Part shown: positions 41,227 through 52,474 of the stretch, in pieces
Layout of the letters: the number at the start of each line of letters is the position of its first letter
Numbering within the stretch: the first letter of the stretch is position 1
Assembly: GCA_013995675.1 (NCBI GenBank)
Contig: VWRR01000001.1
Coordinates: forward strand, 62,001 to 126,000
DNA length: 64,000 bases
Direction: 5' to 3'
Origin: Cyanidiococcus yangmingshanensis
Taxonomy: Eukaryota; Rhodophyta; Bangiophyceae; Cyanidiales; Cyanidiaceae
Translations under genes and position numbers: made by a program
The notes under the pieces: model-generated
What the model was told of the DNA's origin: nothing
What the model saw: the letters and a program-made list of their open reading frames with translations, nothing else
The model's database searches: none

Positions 41227-43394
41227 ATGCGGAGAGCGTTCGTTCCATGTCGGGTTCGCTACTCGAAACGTATGGAGCTTAACGGAACAAGTGCGGAGCG
41301 CGCTGTTGACCAAGAACGAGAGTCGGTTGACCAGGGGGTCAAGTTGATGGAGCATGGCGCTCCACCGCCACCAAGCGCTTACAGCACGGTGGAAGTGGTG
41401 AGCGAGCGAAACCCCGACGAGCGGCGTCTCTACTTTACCCTGCACGATCACGGTTATATCAATGCACTGCATGACATACCCCTTTATGTGGATCGAGAGC
41501 GGGGAATCTTCAACATGATTGTCGAGATACCTCGATGGACGAACGCCAAGTTCGAACTTCGAACGCGCCTGCCCTTGGCTCCAATCATGCAGGACGAGAA
41601 GAAAGGCAAGCCTCGTTTTGTTCAGAACGTGTATCCGTACAAAGGCTATATTTGGAACTATGGTTGTTTCCCGCAGACATGGGAGGATCCTGAACAGGTG
41701 CACATGGAAACGGGTGCTCTGGGCGATGGCGATCCACTAGACGTTTGCGAAATCGGCCAGAGCATCGCCCAAGTAGGTATGATCAAGCAGGTGAAGGTCC
41801 TCGGCGTACTTGGCATGATCGACGAAGGCGAAATGGACTGGAAAGTGCTGGTTATGGATACTCGAGACCCTAACGCTGAGAGCCTCAATGACGTTGATGA
41901 TCTGTATCGCACGATTCCGGGTCTAGTGCATGCGACGTTCTCCTTGGTTTCGCACCTATAAAGTACCCGACTGGCAAGGCGGAGAACAAGTTTGCCTTTC
42001 GCGAGCGATTACAAAGTCGACAATACGCCTTGGAAATCATTGAAGAGTGTCACAGGAGCTGGGAGCGGCTCGTCACTGGCAAAGTCAAAGACAGCAACCA
42101 TCATTGCTCGAATACGACCCTAACGGATACACCGCTCTATGTACCGCCGGGGGAAGCTGCGAAGATTGTTGAGCAAGTTCGTCAGGAAATGGCAATCAAA
42201 TCGGGTGATGGTCATGATGCCGGTGCCAAGGCTGGTGTCGATGTCAATCGAGCACCGCGACCACTCCGTCGAGAGGCCTCGATAAGTCAACTGGAAAAAT
42301 TCCAGATGCCGGTGTTCGCTCGTGAGACGGGAGCTGTCCTCGACCATGGCGATGATTTACTTTTTAGGGCCCCTTCGGAAACGATCAAGCATTTCCTGAC
42401 CGAACAACAGCGGCAATACCCTCACGGGAGCTCAGATCTATCGCTTCTGATTACCGAATTCGGAACAGCGGCCAAAATCATTGCGTCGAATATCCGCGAC
42501 CAACCGGATGCGCCTTTTGAGCATATGCGACAAAATGCGGATCGACAACTCCACGTTGCTTTGGCGACTTCTGGATTCTGCTGCATGATCTACTCAGCGC
42601 AAACAGGGCGAATGATGCCGCTCGATCACGAGGCGGGTATCGGAAACTACGTTGTGGTCTACACCGCGCTGGTTGGAGAGGTTGGCGGCACGCTCGGTAG
42701 TCTCTTCTCCGTCTATTACCGCAAGTCCTATTCTGGCAGAGAGGGAGATACGGCGGATCTCTTGCAGCGCATTGGGTACGAGCAGGTAGCTGCAGGCTAT
42801 GTTCTCTACTCGTCCAGCATTCACCTGGTCATCAGTTCAGGTCTTGGCGCCCACATGTTCTTTCTTGACGATATCAGCGGACATTTTGTTCTTCGCCAAA
42901 AGTTTCTCCAAATTCCTTCTCGTGGACGCCTCTATTCCGTCGATATTTCTAGTCTGCCCAAAGCCATTGAAGGCGTGCGGCAATACATCCATCGTTTGGA
43001 GGATCTCGGATTGAGTCACTCGGCCAGACGCTCAGACCCAGGGAGCAGTCTGCGGCTGCGCAAAACCTTCCGCTACGAGCACAATGTTGTCGGTAATTTT
43101 CATCGCATTCTACGACACGGTGGTATCTTGTTGATGCCTGGGCCGCGCACAACCGCTCTGGCAGACTTTCTAGGCGTCGCTGCGCCTTTGGCATTCATTG
43201 CGCGCCAAGCTGGAGGCAAAGCCAGTGTGGGCAAGCGTCCTGTTCTGGAGTTGAGCGCCTGGACCTTGGACATGCGCGTGCCCCTCTTTGTCGGTAGCAT
43301 GGCAGATGTCAGCGACCTTGAAGTGAATATTCTCGGGCATCCAGTTCCGGAGCGCTCCATCGTTACTGCATCTGAGACCGTGGCATATACCTGA
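41227..43394 (+). CDS. inorganic pyrophosphatase fused to an inactive FBPase-like domain
   Basis: Residues about 1-330 are a family I soluble pyrophosphatase: ERGIFNMIVEIPRWTNAKFE, then GDGDPLDVCEIG (the metal-binding D-x-D-P-x-D) and GVLGMIDEGEMDWK, closing with LEIIEECHRSWERLVTGK. From there one frame runs without a stop for 454 codons into an FBPase-like domain: LLITEFGTAAKIIASNIR, GSLFSVYYRKS, VAAGYVLYSSSIHLV, HRILRHGGILL, APLAFIARQAGGKA. The catalytic strings are replaced: SEED reads YSAQ, DPLDGSSNID reads TALVGEVGGTL, and the RLLYE before APLA reads LADFLGV. Two +1 steps fall inside the PPase part (TCC-T-TGG near 41942 and GAC-T-GGC near 41971). The start chosen is the ATG at 41227, with an Arg-rich presequence. 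The PPase half should be active; the FBPase half should not. Confidence 0.85.
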
Positions 43395-44626
43395 AGAATG
43401 CTCAGCGAAACGAATCAGCTAGGTGGAAACGGAAACGACGTGTCGTTTTGCAAAGAGCAGCGCTTTATCGGGTAGCACTTGGCTCTAATCTGATGGCGGC
43501 CATCGTGTAAGCGATCGTTGCAGGGATGTTTGATCAGCATGGGATATGGGAACAGGTTTCGGGCATGACCTTCACGACAGTGCGGCGTATTTGTCGGATG
43601 GCCTGTCCAAGTGTGGATACATCGAAAACCAGAAAAGCGCATCGTCTCTTGCCTAAAGTTGTTGCCACTGTGGCCTAAACATGGATGGGTGCTTGGCGGA
43701 ATCAGACGAACGATCTGGACGTACGACCGGCTCCAAGTTTTTTCCACAGAAGAGATAAAAAGCGTGATGCTACCCGTTGGGTTCATGTTGAGGTCGCTAG
43801 ACTAGCCGCCACTCCTTTCGGATCGGCTAGTGGATCTATAAAATGAGACGGCATCGAGTGCTCCTGTTTTGTGCCGTCGGATGATTCCGGTGCGCGCTTC
43901 GGCCAGTTCTCTCCTCGAGCCTGGACGAGAGGTTTTCGGCGTCGATCAAGGAGCCCTTTTATGGACCAACGCTTGCGGTTCTAGCATCGGTTCGAAAGCG
44001 CCACCACGTTGCTCGTCGCCATATATATAGCTTGGTCACATTCGAATGCGAGGCCCCTTTCCTGAACGTTTGGTTCGCTTTACAAACACATCATCCGTGT
44101 GGTATGGGGCGAACAAAACCCGGAGTTTCAACGATCTGGTTGCCGGCACCTGGTCAATCACCCCGATCATCAGCAGGTGAATCCTCCTAGTTTCAGGGCT
44201 TGAAACCCGAGGACGCTAGGTCTTGTGCGATGGGATTGGGCATGAACGCATATGGCATGCGAGTTCCAGTGAAAGAGCCTCACTGAGGACGAACGCGATC
44301 TTGAACGCTTGGCTTTGTGTCGCTAGGCTTGCACGCCAGTGTTTGGCCACTACTTCTGAAGCTGTCGACGGACTGGAGCACACATGGAGCAGCAAGGTAC
44401 CGAAGACGCTGAGCACTGGGCATCGGAGAGAGCAACTCGGACGCTACGCCCACATCGCTTCTTTTCAAGCAACAGACTCGATACCATCTCCGTCCATTTG
44501 CTGCGGTGCATTTCGGGACAAACCAGTGCACATCAAGAAACAGCAACCGCTGAGGATTCGACCAGGAATGGTCGCCAAATTATAGAACGTCGGATGGAAA
44601 AACCTCAGCGCCAGTGCTCTCGTCAG
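43395..44626. other. 1.2-kb intergenic region between convergent genes
   Basis: Lies between the 3' ends of the PPase fusion and ABC genes. Frames up to about 120 codons occur on both strands without protein-like composition. A short TA run (atatatatag) is at about 44022. No repeat or RNA gene recognised. Confidence 0.45.
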
Positions 44627-47600
44627 CTATGCTATCTCCTCCTCGCTGATATTGAGGTCGCCAAGGTCAGCCTCACGGGCCATATTCGAACGCACGAGTT
44701 GGGCATAGATCCCGTGTACACGCTCCATGAGCTCGTGGTGAGGTCCCCGCTCCACGACGCGCCCGTCTTCGATCACGCTAATCACATCGGCAAAATAGAG
44801 ACTCTCAACAAAGCTCGCTCGAATGACGAATATGACAGTGCGACCACGACAGATCGATTTCAGGTCGAGCGCCAGTCCACCCACTGTCATTTCGAGCAAC
44901 GATACATAAGTGTCCGTGTCGATGAGCAGCAGGCCTGGGTTACGTAATAAAACTCGGGCGAGGCTCAGTGCTTGCAACTGCGCGGGACTGAAGAGATTGT
45001 GGGCCGCGTTCGATGGCGGGACCACCGTCTGGTAGCCATTTGGGAGCTGGAGGATAACCTCGTGCACACCAACCAGAGTTGCGGCGTTGCGAACCTCTGT
45101 GAAGGATACCCCCGTGGAGCCAAACGAAATGTTCTCAAAAATGGTCAATCCTGCAATGAGACGACTTCCGCGCCATGGCACCATACCTATCGCTGTCATC
45201 AGCGCAGCTGGCGTGTAGTCCTGAAGACGATGATCGCCGAGCAGAATTTCGCCACTGTTTGGATGCCGTTTACCGGAGAGCAGCTCCAAAAGCCAGCGCT
45301 CTTCGCGGCGTTTTCGCACAATGAGGCAATGAGTCTGGTGATGCTCGATGGCGAAGCTCAAGTTAAGGAAAACGTACTGCGCATAACGGCTGCCAATTCC
45401 ATGCCGACTAGTACCGAATACGGAAGAGGTCTGCGCGCACTGATCTCTTTGAATGGCGCCACTCTCCAGGTTACCATCGATCAAAGATGCCGGGTTTCCT
45501 CCCTGAGAGCTGGCGAGCGCGCGCACTCTCCAGTCATCGACGGTCTGGGAGGCGTCTGCCACGGCGAGCGACTCCCAGCCGCTCTGGTCGTCGACTGACC
45601 GAAACTTCACGGAAAATAATGCTCACGCTCCGTTCGTCGACACGGAGAACACTTCCTAGTCCAGTCTGGCTTTCATCGACGAGATCTAACACAAAATCTA
45701 AGTACACAAAGAGCCGTCTTCGCGAGCCGAGGTAACGGAGCAGGTTCTCGGTCAGCTTGAGAATACTTGCCATAAGCAGCATGGAGAGCAAGACGGCGGC
45801 GGCGAGCTGACCACTCGATCGGTGCTTGTTGCGGGCCAGATGACCGCCCAGATAGATCCCCAGCACTGCGAAAGTTGCCAACACAAAGCCGAAGGTTAGG
45901 CCACGAAGCACTGATTGGAGAAGATTCAGCCTACTATCGTATTTGCGCTCTGTATCTGTCAGCTCGTACAGCTTCTGGAACTCTTTTTGAAACTGGTCGT
46001 GGAGGACGATATTGGGGAGTGCTGCTCGGACATTGCTCAAAAACTCGCGGGTATTCTGCGCAGCTTGTGCATAGCGCCGTAACGCTGCCCGTGTCAGAAC
46101 CATCTGCAAGACGCCGACCGCTGCCAGGATCGGCGTTACGCCCAATAGAACCAACGTGAGGAACCAGCTCTCGGTCATACCAATAATGAAGCAAGTCACG
46201 ATCTGAGCAGCATAGGTGAGCGTGGCCGAAAAGTGCTCCACAGCTTCAAACACGAGCGTTTCCATCTGTTCGAGGGTATTTTGCTCGAAGAGATAGCGAT
46301 CTAAACGATCAGTATTCACACCAGTTGTCTGCAGCAGCGCTGCAAACGACCACAGACGCAAGCGATAACGCGCTGCTCGGCCAATTGTGCCTAGGAAGCG
46401 AGACTGGAAGAAAAGCGAGGTCACAGCCGCCACTGTAACGACCCCAAAACCAATCAAATAGTAATGTAGACTCTTTTGAGGTTCTCCTCGAAGGAGACCA
46501 AAATCAATATCCGACCAGTAGTCTATGACGTGCGCGAACAAGTACAAGTATGCAGGCAGAATAGCGCCAGCAGCGAGTGCCGCGATAATCCCACGAAGAA
46601 ACGAAAACACTCCGTTCATGAGCCATTGGTGCGGCGACAAGAGGTTCGCGATACTCTGGAGCTTCGCAGTGCGACGCCGGTCGATTTCGGGAGCCGCCGT
46701 ACAAGTCCATAAGGAAAAGCCGCAACAGTAACAGAGACCACAAAATCGGCGATGTTTTCTGGCCGATTGCTCACCAGACTTTTGGGATTTTGCGTTCAAA
46801 TCGTCGTCCATGGTCGAGGCGGGGGCGTGTCTCTCTTCGACTGCACGAGGCGAGCCAGGTTCGTTCGCATTCGATTCCGAGGTCTCTCGCTCGTACCTCG
46901 AACCCTCTGGATAAATACCATACACTGCATCTGCGTAATATTCCCAGAAGATGCTGCTCTGAGATGGCGCGATTAACGGTGGCTCCCATATCAACTGTTT
47001 GAACGAGTCGAGCACATCTCGTGTCGTGTCCGATACAGGGCCCGGCACCAGTTTGGCCACGCGCTTCCCAATCGATTGCAGCTTAGACGACGATGAGTTG
47101 CTCTCAGCTTGGGCGGACTTGTTGGAGAACCCCGATCGCTCTCGAATGGGCGGTTTGGAGCCCTCTTCAGTCAAGTCCGCAGGTCGAGCACGACGCATAC
47201 GAATGTAGTCATCGAGCGATGATATTTGAGCAGACTCCATCTCATCTCCAGTGAAATGGTCCGACGCATCAGACGCTCGCTTATTGTTCGCGGCTGCGGC
47301 GGTCGCAAAGTTGCGTGGCACGTATGCAGGTGGCTCATCGTCGGACGACAAGCCTTGATCGGCATCAGGTGCAGTCCAACGCGAATCATCTACCGCTTGG
47401 ACACTGAGCTGCGTATCCGTCGTTTTTTGATCGACGTCTAGGCTCGGCTTTGCCGGCTGAGCAGGCTCATGCTGAGCTTGCGTCTCGTTTGCTGGCACTA
47501 GGCGCAGCGAATCAGCCTCGGAGCCCGAAACTGTCCCCGAGAGACCAGCTCTGGGTTCCCCGAAAAACGTTTTAACCCATACATGTTCCTCGTCGCTTGC

Positions 47601-47753
47601 AGGGATCAGCTGCTCGTTCAGGAACTCGTTTTCCCTAGTTACGTCTCCGAGCTGCGTTGCTGGCCCTAGCTGCTGTTGGCGTTCGTGGCCGGTGTTGTGC
47701 TCATCGGAACTGCTCCCGTCTTCCGCGGCCCAAGTACGGTGATCGTTAACCAT
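44627..47753 (-). CDS. ABC exporter half-transporter with degenerate nucleotide-binding domain
   Basis: Starts at the ATG at 47751-47753. About 300 acidic/Ser-rich residues precede a type I exporter membrane domain with six hydrophobic helices (about 46640-45690; for example GIIAALAAGAILPAYLYLFA and FLTLVLLGVTPILAAVGVLQ). The nucleotide-binding domain is recognisable by order, but its motifs are lost: Walker A reads VRKRREERW where GxxGxGKST is expected. The Q-loop position (MVPWRGSRL) has Trp, and the signature LSGGQ reads FSPAQ within HNLFSPAQLQALSLARVLLR. Walker B ends LLLIDT instead of LLLDE, and the H-loop His is absent. The D-terminal string EDGRVVERGPHHELM is kept. The frame advances one base near 45600, just after SIIFREVSV. 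It is probably unable to hydrolyse ATP alone; a heterodimer with an intact half is possible. Confidence 0.8.
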
Positions 47754-48903
47754 GTGCTCTATCACATAAGTGCAGACGATAAACGTCAATGGAAGTCGAA
47801 GCAACCACACGAGCTGCTGGAGACGTCAACCGTGGTGTCGAAGCAGTCACCCCACCCGAACGATCTCTGACAACGAGCGGGCGTCGTTGGAACGAAGGAG
47901 CGCAGGCGCGCAGCGATGCGGTTGAACAATCTGCGAATGCTGACGCGTGTTGCGGCCAGCGCCCGTCTCGGCGCGATCCACGTTGCACCGCACGGCATAT
48001 CTGATAGGAACAATCATAGACAGATCTAGAATTCTGGGGACGGCGCTTGTAGCGCGCTGGTCGGCACGCTCACCATGTCGCCTTGCAGATGCGTGCTGAC
48101 GAGATCGGATCTGCTGCAGCGTGCCGCTCTTTCCCCGAGGCTGCTCGGATCGGTTCGACTCAAGAGCTCTTTCGCAATTGATGAAAGAGATCGATGACAC
48201 ATGCCGATGAACTTTTGTTTTTTATGGAAACTGGCGCTGCATGACTCGTGGATGACGTTTGTTTATGGTAGGGATCTGTATAGACCCTGCGATTACCGCG
48301 AACTTGACGGAACGTGTGTGTTCGTGCCTGTAAGTACTAGAGCGACGCACCTGGTTGTTCGGTGATCACGTGACTTGGGATTTGAAAGGGAGCGCTGGTC
48401 ACTGATCGTACTGGCTTGAGAAGTACGCCGTTATGTTGGTTACAAGTTAGGACCGATCTAGGAAACGAGTTCGCCTCAAGGGTTCGAATCGAGGCAGCTG
48501 TGTTTCCGGATTGTTTCTGGGACTAGTGGGCGTTTCCGCTCCAGAGCACGGAACCAGAGATTTTGGTGCAGTGAATAAATGTTTCTTTTTCTCAGACATG
48601 CGTTGTTGTTTGGCTGTTCAATAAAGAGAAGGCATCAATCGATGTGCACATCTCTGTGCGTTGCTGAAGTAAACAAACGAGCAGAGAGCGCCTTCGTGCC
48701 CTTGGTGCTTCCCGAGCCCAGATCTTGGCGCTCGGAGGACAATGTTGGAAAGCGCCCTCGGTCGTTATTGATCGCCACGAAGAATCAATAGAATCGTTGC
48801 AGTCCTTGTTTCGCAACCCCCAAACCTGATGGTTCAATGGAATACAGATAATAATCGGAATCGAGCGCGCCGCTCGAGGCCAAAACCCTCATAGACGTTA
48901 CCG
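47754..48903. other. intergenic gap, no gene seen
   Basis: About 1.15 kb between the ABC transporter start and the 3' end of the sphingosine kinase gene. A T-loop-like string (ggttcgaatc, about 48480) lacks the stems of a tRNA. No protein-like frame or repeat was recognised. Confidence 0.45.
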
Positions 48904-50133
48904 CTAACCAGAGACCGCTACTCTGTTGGCAGCAACGACAGGCAAGTGATCCCCTCCTTGCTCCAGTACGACCGAGCGCACTCGATATCGGGCTTCGCCA
49001 TCCAGTGACACCAATTGTGGGGGATCGAGCTGGATCCGGATCCAAGAGCACTTGAAGTAGCGACAACAGGGGTCGTGGATGTGTTCACCCGACTCGATTT
49101 GCAACATGTACCGAATAAGTCTGAACCGGGACACGCTTGCTGGTACCATGATCACATCAATGCAACCATCATGAGGACGAGCGAGCGGGGCAAATCGGGC
49201 CTTTGGAGACGCATGGCTTACATTCATCACAACGATAAGCGCGTACTCCTGCAGGGGTATTGTCTCGGTGAGTTCGTCCGCGGGTCGCCATCCCAGGTCC
49301 GATTGCGAGTCCTGGAATACGTGTCGATATTCGACCACGGCCGAGAAGGTACGCTTTCGTAAAATATACCAGATAGAGCCCAAATCAAAACGAATATCCC
49401 CTATGCAACGTATACATTCGGTCCGAATATCAATGTCGGCAATCATACCGATGGAGACGGACAGAAATGCGTAGCCGTTCCAGCGATCGGTGAGCGAAGA
49501 CTGTGAGGCAGAACGCGCAGACTCGCTGGACATCGATTCATCATCCACAGCTTGTTCATGCGACTTGGGACTGCTCGCGGCGGCCGACTCGTCAGTACCA
49601 AACGTCCTCTTGATTCGTGCCGGCAGCAGCCACGCACAACAGCGCCGTTCCTGGGCTGGCCTCGACGTGCTGCGTCCGCGCTTCAGCGGTGCCGTGTGAA
49701 TTTCATAGTGCATCGCGTCAAGGCGTTCAGAACGCTCACAGAGCTCTTGACGGTTAGCGGATTCGCGAGCAAGAGAGCCAATTCGGCGGGCCGCCTCCCG
49801 CGCGTCCAGAACTCCAAAGGAGGCAGCCAAACCATTTCCCGTCCCTAGCGGCACAATAGCGGTAGGTACTTCCGTCCCATAGAGACGATTGGCTACGAGA
49901 TGAAAAGTGCCATCGCCACCGACGCACACGACCGCAACCGGGACGCCCGGCGCAAAGACTGCGGCTCGCGACGGCACATCACCGGGAAACTGCGTCCAGT
50001 ACTCTTCGATCTTTAACGTTGGCTCTGCGTCCAGAATGCACTGTTTCACTTCAGCCCATTGTTTTTGAATTACCCGCAAGCTTTTACCGCCACATTTACT
50101 ATTGATCACGACAAAAAGGCGTTTTTCTCCCAT
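48904..50133 (-). CDS. sphingosine/long-chain-base kinase (DAGK-type lipid kinase)
   Basis: Phosphorylates a sphingoid base (or related lipid) on the cytosolic face of membranes. The start is the ATG at 50131-50133 (MGEKRLFVVINSKCGGKSLR). The diacylglycerol-kinase catalytic domain shows VAVVCVGGDGTFHLVANRLY (GGDGT nucleotide loop) and AIVPLGTGNGLAASFGVLDA. After a Ser-rich insert, the second lobe has SVSIGMIADIDIRTE and the family C-terminal block (HDGCIDVIMV, LDPPQLVSLDGEA), with the DGE motif. Length 409, close to plant and yeast LCB kinases. The frame is uninterrupted. Sphingosine kinase versus ceramide or acylglycerol kinase cannot be settled by eye. Confidence 0.85.
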   Translation of the reverse strand: MGEKRLFVVINSKCGGKSLRVIQKQWAEVKQCILDAEPTLKIEEYWTQFPGDVPSRAAVFAPGVPVAVVCVGGDGTFHLVANRLYGTEVPTAIVPLGTGNGLAASFGVLDAREAARRIGSLARESANRQELCERSERLDAMHYEIHTAPLKRGRSTSRPAQERRCCAWLLPARIKRTFGTDESAAASSPKSHEQAVDDESMSSESARSASQSSLTDRWNGYAFLSVSIGMIADIDIRTECIRCIGDIRFDLGSIWYILRKRTFSAVVEYRHVFQDSQSDLGWRPADELTETIPLQEYALIVVMNVSHASPKARFAPLARPHDGCIDVIMVPASVSRFRLIRYMLQIESGEHIHDPCCRYFKCSWIRIQLDPPQLVSLDGEARYRVRSVVLEQGGDHLPVVAANRVAVSG

Positions 50134-50283
50134 GCAAACCAGGAGGTTTTCGCGGCCAGTTCCGTCATGGCCATCAAAGGCGCGTTTCCAGAATCGCTGC
50201 CATCGTTGGGCTTGAAATCGAACGGGCGGGCGCCGCTCTCCAGGACGCCTGGTCCATGCGTCTTTGCTCAGGGTGCTATTCAG

Positions 50284-50310
50284 TGCTGCTGCTGCTGCTG
50301 CTGTTGCTGC
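50284..50310. repeat. TGC trinucleotide repeat
   Basis: Nine consecutive tgc units with one tgt variant, about 150 bp upstream of the sphingosine kinase start. Probably noncoding, in its 5' flank. Confidence 0.9.
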
Positions 50311-50609
50311 GGGGCGCTCTGCAGTCTCGGTTGATCTTCAGCAGGTCTTGTTCCAATCAAGTTCGCGTGTTATACAAAAAAGGTCCTTCCCCAGACTGGA
50401 TCCACGTGGATATGCACGCCATGCAGACCACGGGAATAAAAGATTGATAGGACGCAGCTCTCTATTCTGAATGCAGCGATCGATACCAGGCCGAAAATGA
50501 TTGCCTCATCTGTGGCAGTTACTGAACTGTGCCGCATCCGCGCTTTAGACACCGTGAAGAGCGATTCGGAAACCATATTTATGGAAAAGAATCGTGTCTC
50601 GTGATCGAC

Positions 50610-50903
50610 CTACTCTTTGATGCTTCCTGGTTGTATGCGTCTAGAGGATTCTGTGTGAGGAACCCAGACGGCCATCGAAAGCGTGTGCCTCACGAATTCT
50701 CGAACTCGGATGATCGGATCCGTTGGTCGCGGATCAGGTGGCGCACGCCTTGAGGATCTGGGCCAGACGCATGGTTTCATTTGCGTCCCTGAACCACCGA
50801 AATCCTTCGGCAAACGTTGCAGGCGCATTTGTCGGGCCAGGATTTCGTCGAGCAACCGTTTCGAAATTTGGGACTTGAGGTCAACAACAATCTTCGATAC
50901 CAC
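50610..50903 (-). CDS. possible small protein, unknown
   Basis: A minus-strand frame of about 100 codons has balanced, protein-like composition: VSKIVVDLKSQISKRLLDEI, then LARQMRLQRLPKDFGG and PPDPRPTDPIIRVREFV. No in-frame ATG is seen in the good part, so the true start may lie in another frame upstream (an ATG at about 50941 precedes FWPF). No family recognised. Confidence 0.3.
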   Translation of the reverse strand: MVSKIVVDLKSQISKRLLDEILARQMRLQRLPKDFGGSGTQMKPCVWPRSSRRAPPDPRPTDPIIRVREFVRHTLSMAVWVPHTESSRRIQPGSIKE

Positions 50904-51168
50904 GGGCTCCCGCAGAAAAAGGCCAAAACAGAAGAATCATGGAATCATGGCGGCGCCTAGGCATGCCACGGATTTTCAGGATCAAACCATGGACTTGGGT
51001 CGCGTCTGGTCCTGGTGTGGTTCCGTCTCGGTCATTTTGCAAGATTCGCTTTTGTTCTTGGATCTCAGTTTGGAATCGAGTTTGCCGGCAGGAGACTCGA
51101 TTCGTCTGAGGTCAGCCTTTGGATTCGTGCGATGGTATACACGCTCGCGCGGGCGCACAAGGCAATCC

Positions 51169-52272
51169 CTAAAGATAGCGCATCAGCTGCTCCCGTCTAC
51201 GAGCCTCAAAGGTCTCTGCTGCAGCGAATATCTCGTCGAGGCTATCCGCTGAGCTGCTTCGCTGGACAGGCCTCGGTCGATCCGTATCGATAGCGGCACC
51301 TGCCACAAAACAGTTGTTTGAAGCCTCATCAGCAGCAGCGGCAGCGGTCCAAGCGCCCGTTGACCGACATGAAGCGTCCAACGCTTGGTAAAGCGATCTA
51401 GGTCGATGGGATGCTTCTGAATGTGAATCGACTGCACCTTCATGGTCTCGTGCTTTGCCAAGCCTTTCGCTAGCTTTTGATCCGGAATCATCTGATAGAC
51501 TTGGTTGCAAACTGCGGATCGATCGAAACATTTTCAAATGAACTGATCCTGGAACTTTCTGCCTTTGGTTCTGTTGTCGCGCCTTGGCGCAGACGAGCTC
51601 TCCTCGAATCCTTCTCTTCCGCTCCATTCGAGCGAGATGCAAATGACGCCGCGCCTCGACGACGCCCTCCAGGGCGCGCTCTACTACAGCATGCATTCGG
51701 CCTGCGGCTGCCACCAGGGCCATGCCCAGGGCTAAAAAGTTCGCTCGGAGCACCAAATGATGCCAAGCATGCTTTGCGCTCAGACGAAGACGACGTCGCA
51801 CCATCGCCAGCCACTCAATCGCCAAGTCTAGCGGGGGCGCAAGCGCGGAATCAAGTTCCTCCAGTGAAGCTCGCTTCGCAGCCAGTGAACGCAACTTCGC
51901 TCCGGAACCCGACTTTGACAGCGACTCGGTTTGTGTCTCTTCATAAAGCTGCTCCTGCAGCTTCGACTGGAGCCAGCCCAAAACAGGCAACCAGCTTGTG
52001 GCCTCGATTTCAACATCGCCTGCTTGTTGTGCGACCTGAAAAGTTCTGCTCGTGGCATCCAGGCGGTCTAGCGCCCGAACAGCCCCATGCAGACCCTGAT
52101 AATAAGCATGTCTGCGATGCTGGTTCGCGTTGCGGTAAAGCAAGGCATGCGCAAGGTCCCGCTCCTGACGAAGCAGGTTATGTTGCAGCGCTCGCGTCAC
52201 GTCGCCGAGCCTCCGCTCGCACGAACGCCAGTGCTTCCGCTCGCGCTCAGCAAGCGATTGCGTCGGGTCCAT
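51169..52272 (-). CDS. NEPRO-like nucleolar protein
   Basis: Starts at the ATG at 52270-52272. The N-terminal region has the string ERDLAHALLYRNANQHRRHA followed by YYQGLHGAVRALDRLD. This matches, in my reading, the 'LLY+N+NQHR' core of the NEPRO N-terminal domain. A helical region follows (LDLAIEWLAMVRRRLRLSAK, ANFLALGMALVAAAGRMHAV), then a basic nucleolar-type stretch (RMERKRRIRGELV) and a Ser-rich tail. The gene is uninterrupted and divergent from RPP14, about 200 bp apart. NEPRO has been reported as a protein of human RNase MRP, so the pairing with an RNase P/MRP subunit is suggestive. The family call rests mainly on the one conserved string. Confidence 0.55.
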   Translation of the reverse strand: MDPTQSLAERERKHWRSCERRLGDVTRALQHNLLRQERDLAHALLYRNANQHRRHAYYQGLHGAVRALDRLDATSRTFQVAQQAGDVEIEATSWLPVLGWLQSKLQEQLYEETQTESLSKSGSGAKLRSLAAKRASLEELDSALAPPLDLAIEWLAMVRRRLRLSAKHAWHHLVLRANFLALGMALVAAAGRMHAVVERALEGVVEARRHLHLARMERKRRIRGELVCAKARQQNQRQKVPGSVHLKMFRSIRSLQPSLSDDSGSKASERLGKARDHEGAVDSHSEASHRPRSLYQALDASCRSTGAWTAAAAADEASNNCFVAGAAIDTDRPRPVQRSSSADSLDEIFAAAETFEARRREQLMRYL

Positions 52273-52474
52273 CAAGTCTTCAGATCATGTGGATCGCTCC
52301 ACGCTTATCAATCGCGGGCAAACAGCCCAAGTTCAAGAACCGAACCATGAAAGGTGTTGCAAGTCCATCGCCTAGAGGCGAACGTTACCGCGTGCCCGGG
52401 GCCAACACCGCGAACGCCCTCGCACAGACCCGAGATCCTACGCGGGTGACCTGCCGGCTGGTCAGGCTCTGGGT

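Noticed and set aside
42030-43394. Treating the FBPase-like frame as a stand-alone gene
   Set aside because: Its first about 50 codons are the conserved C-terminus of pyrophosphatase, in phase with the PPase gene, so an independent start at 42030 is not supported.
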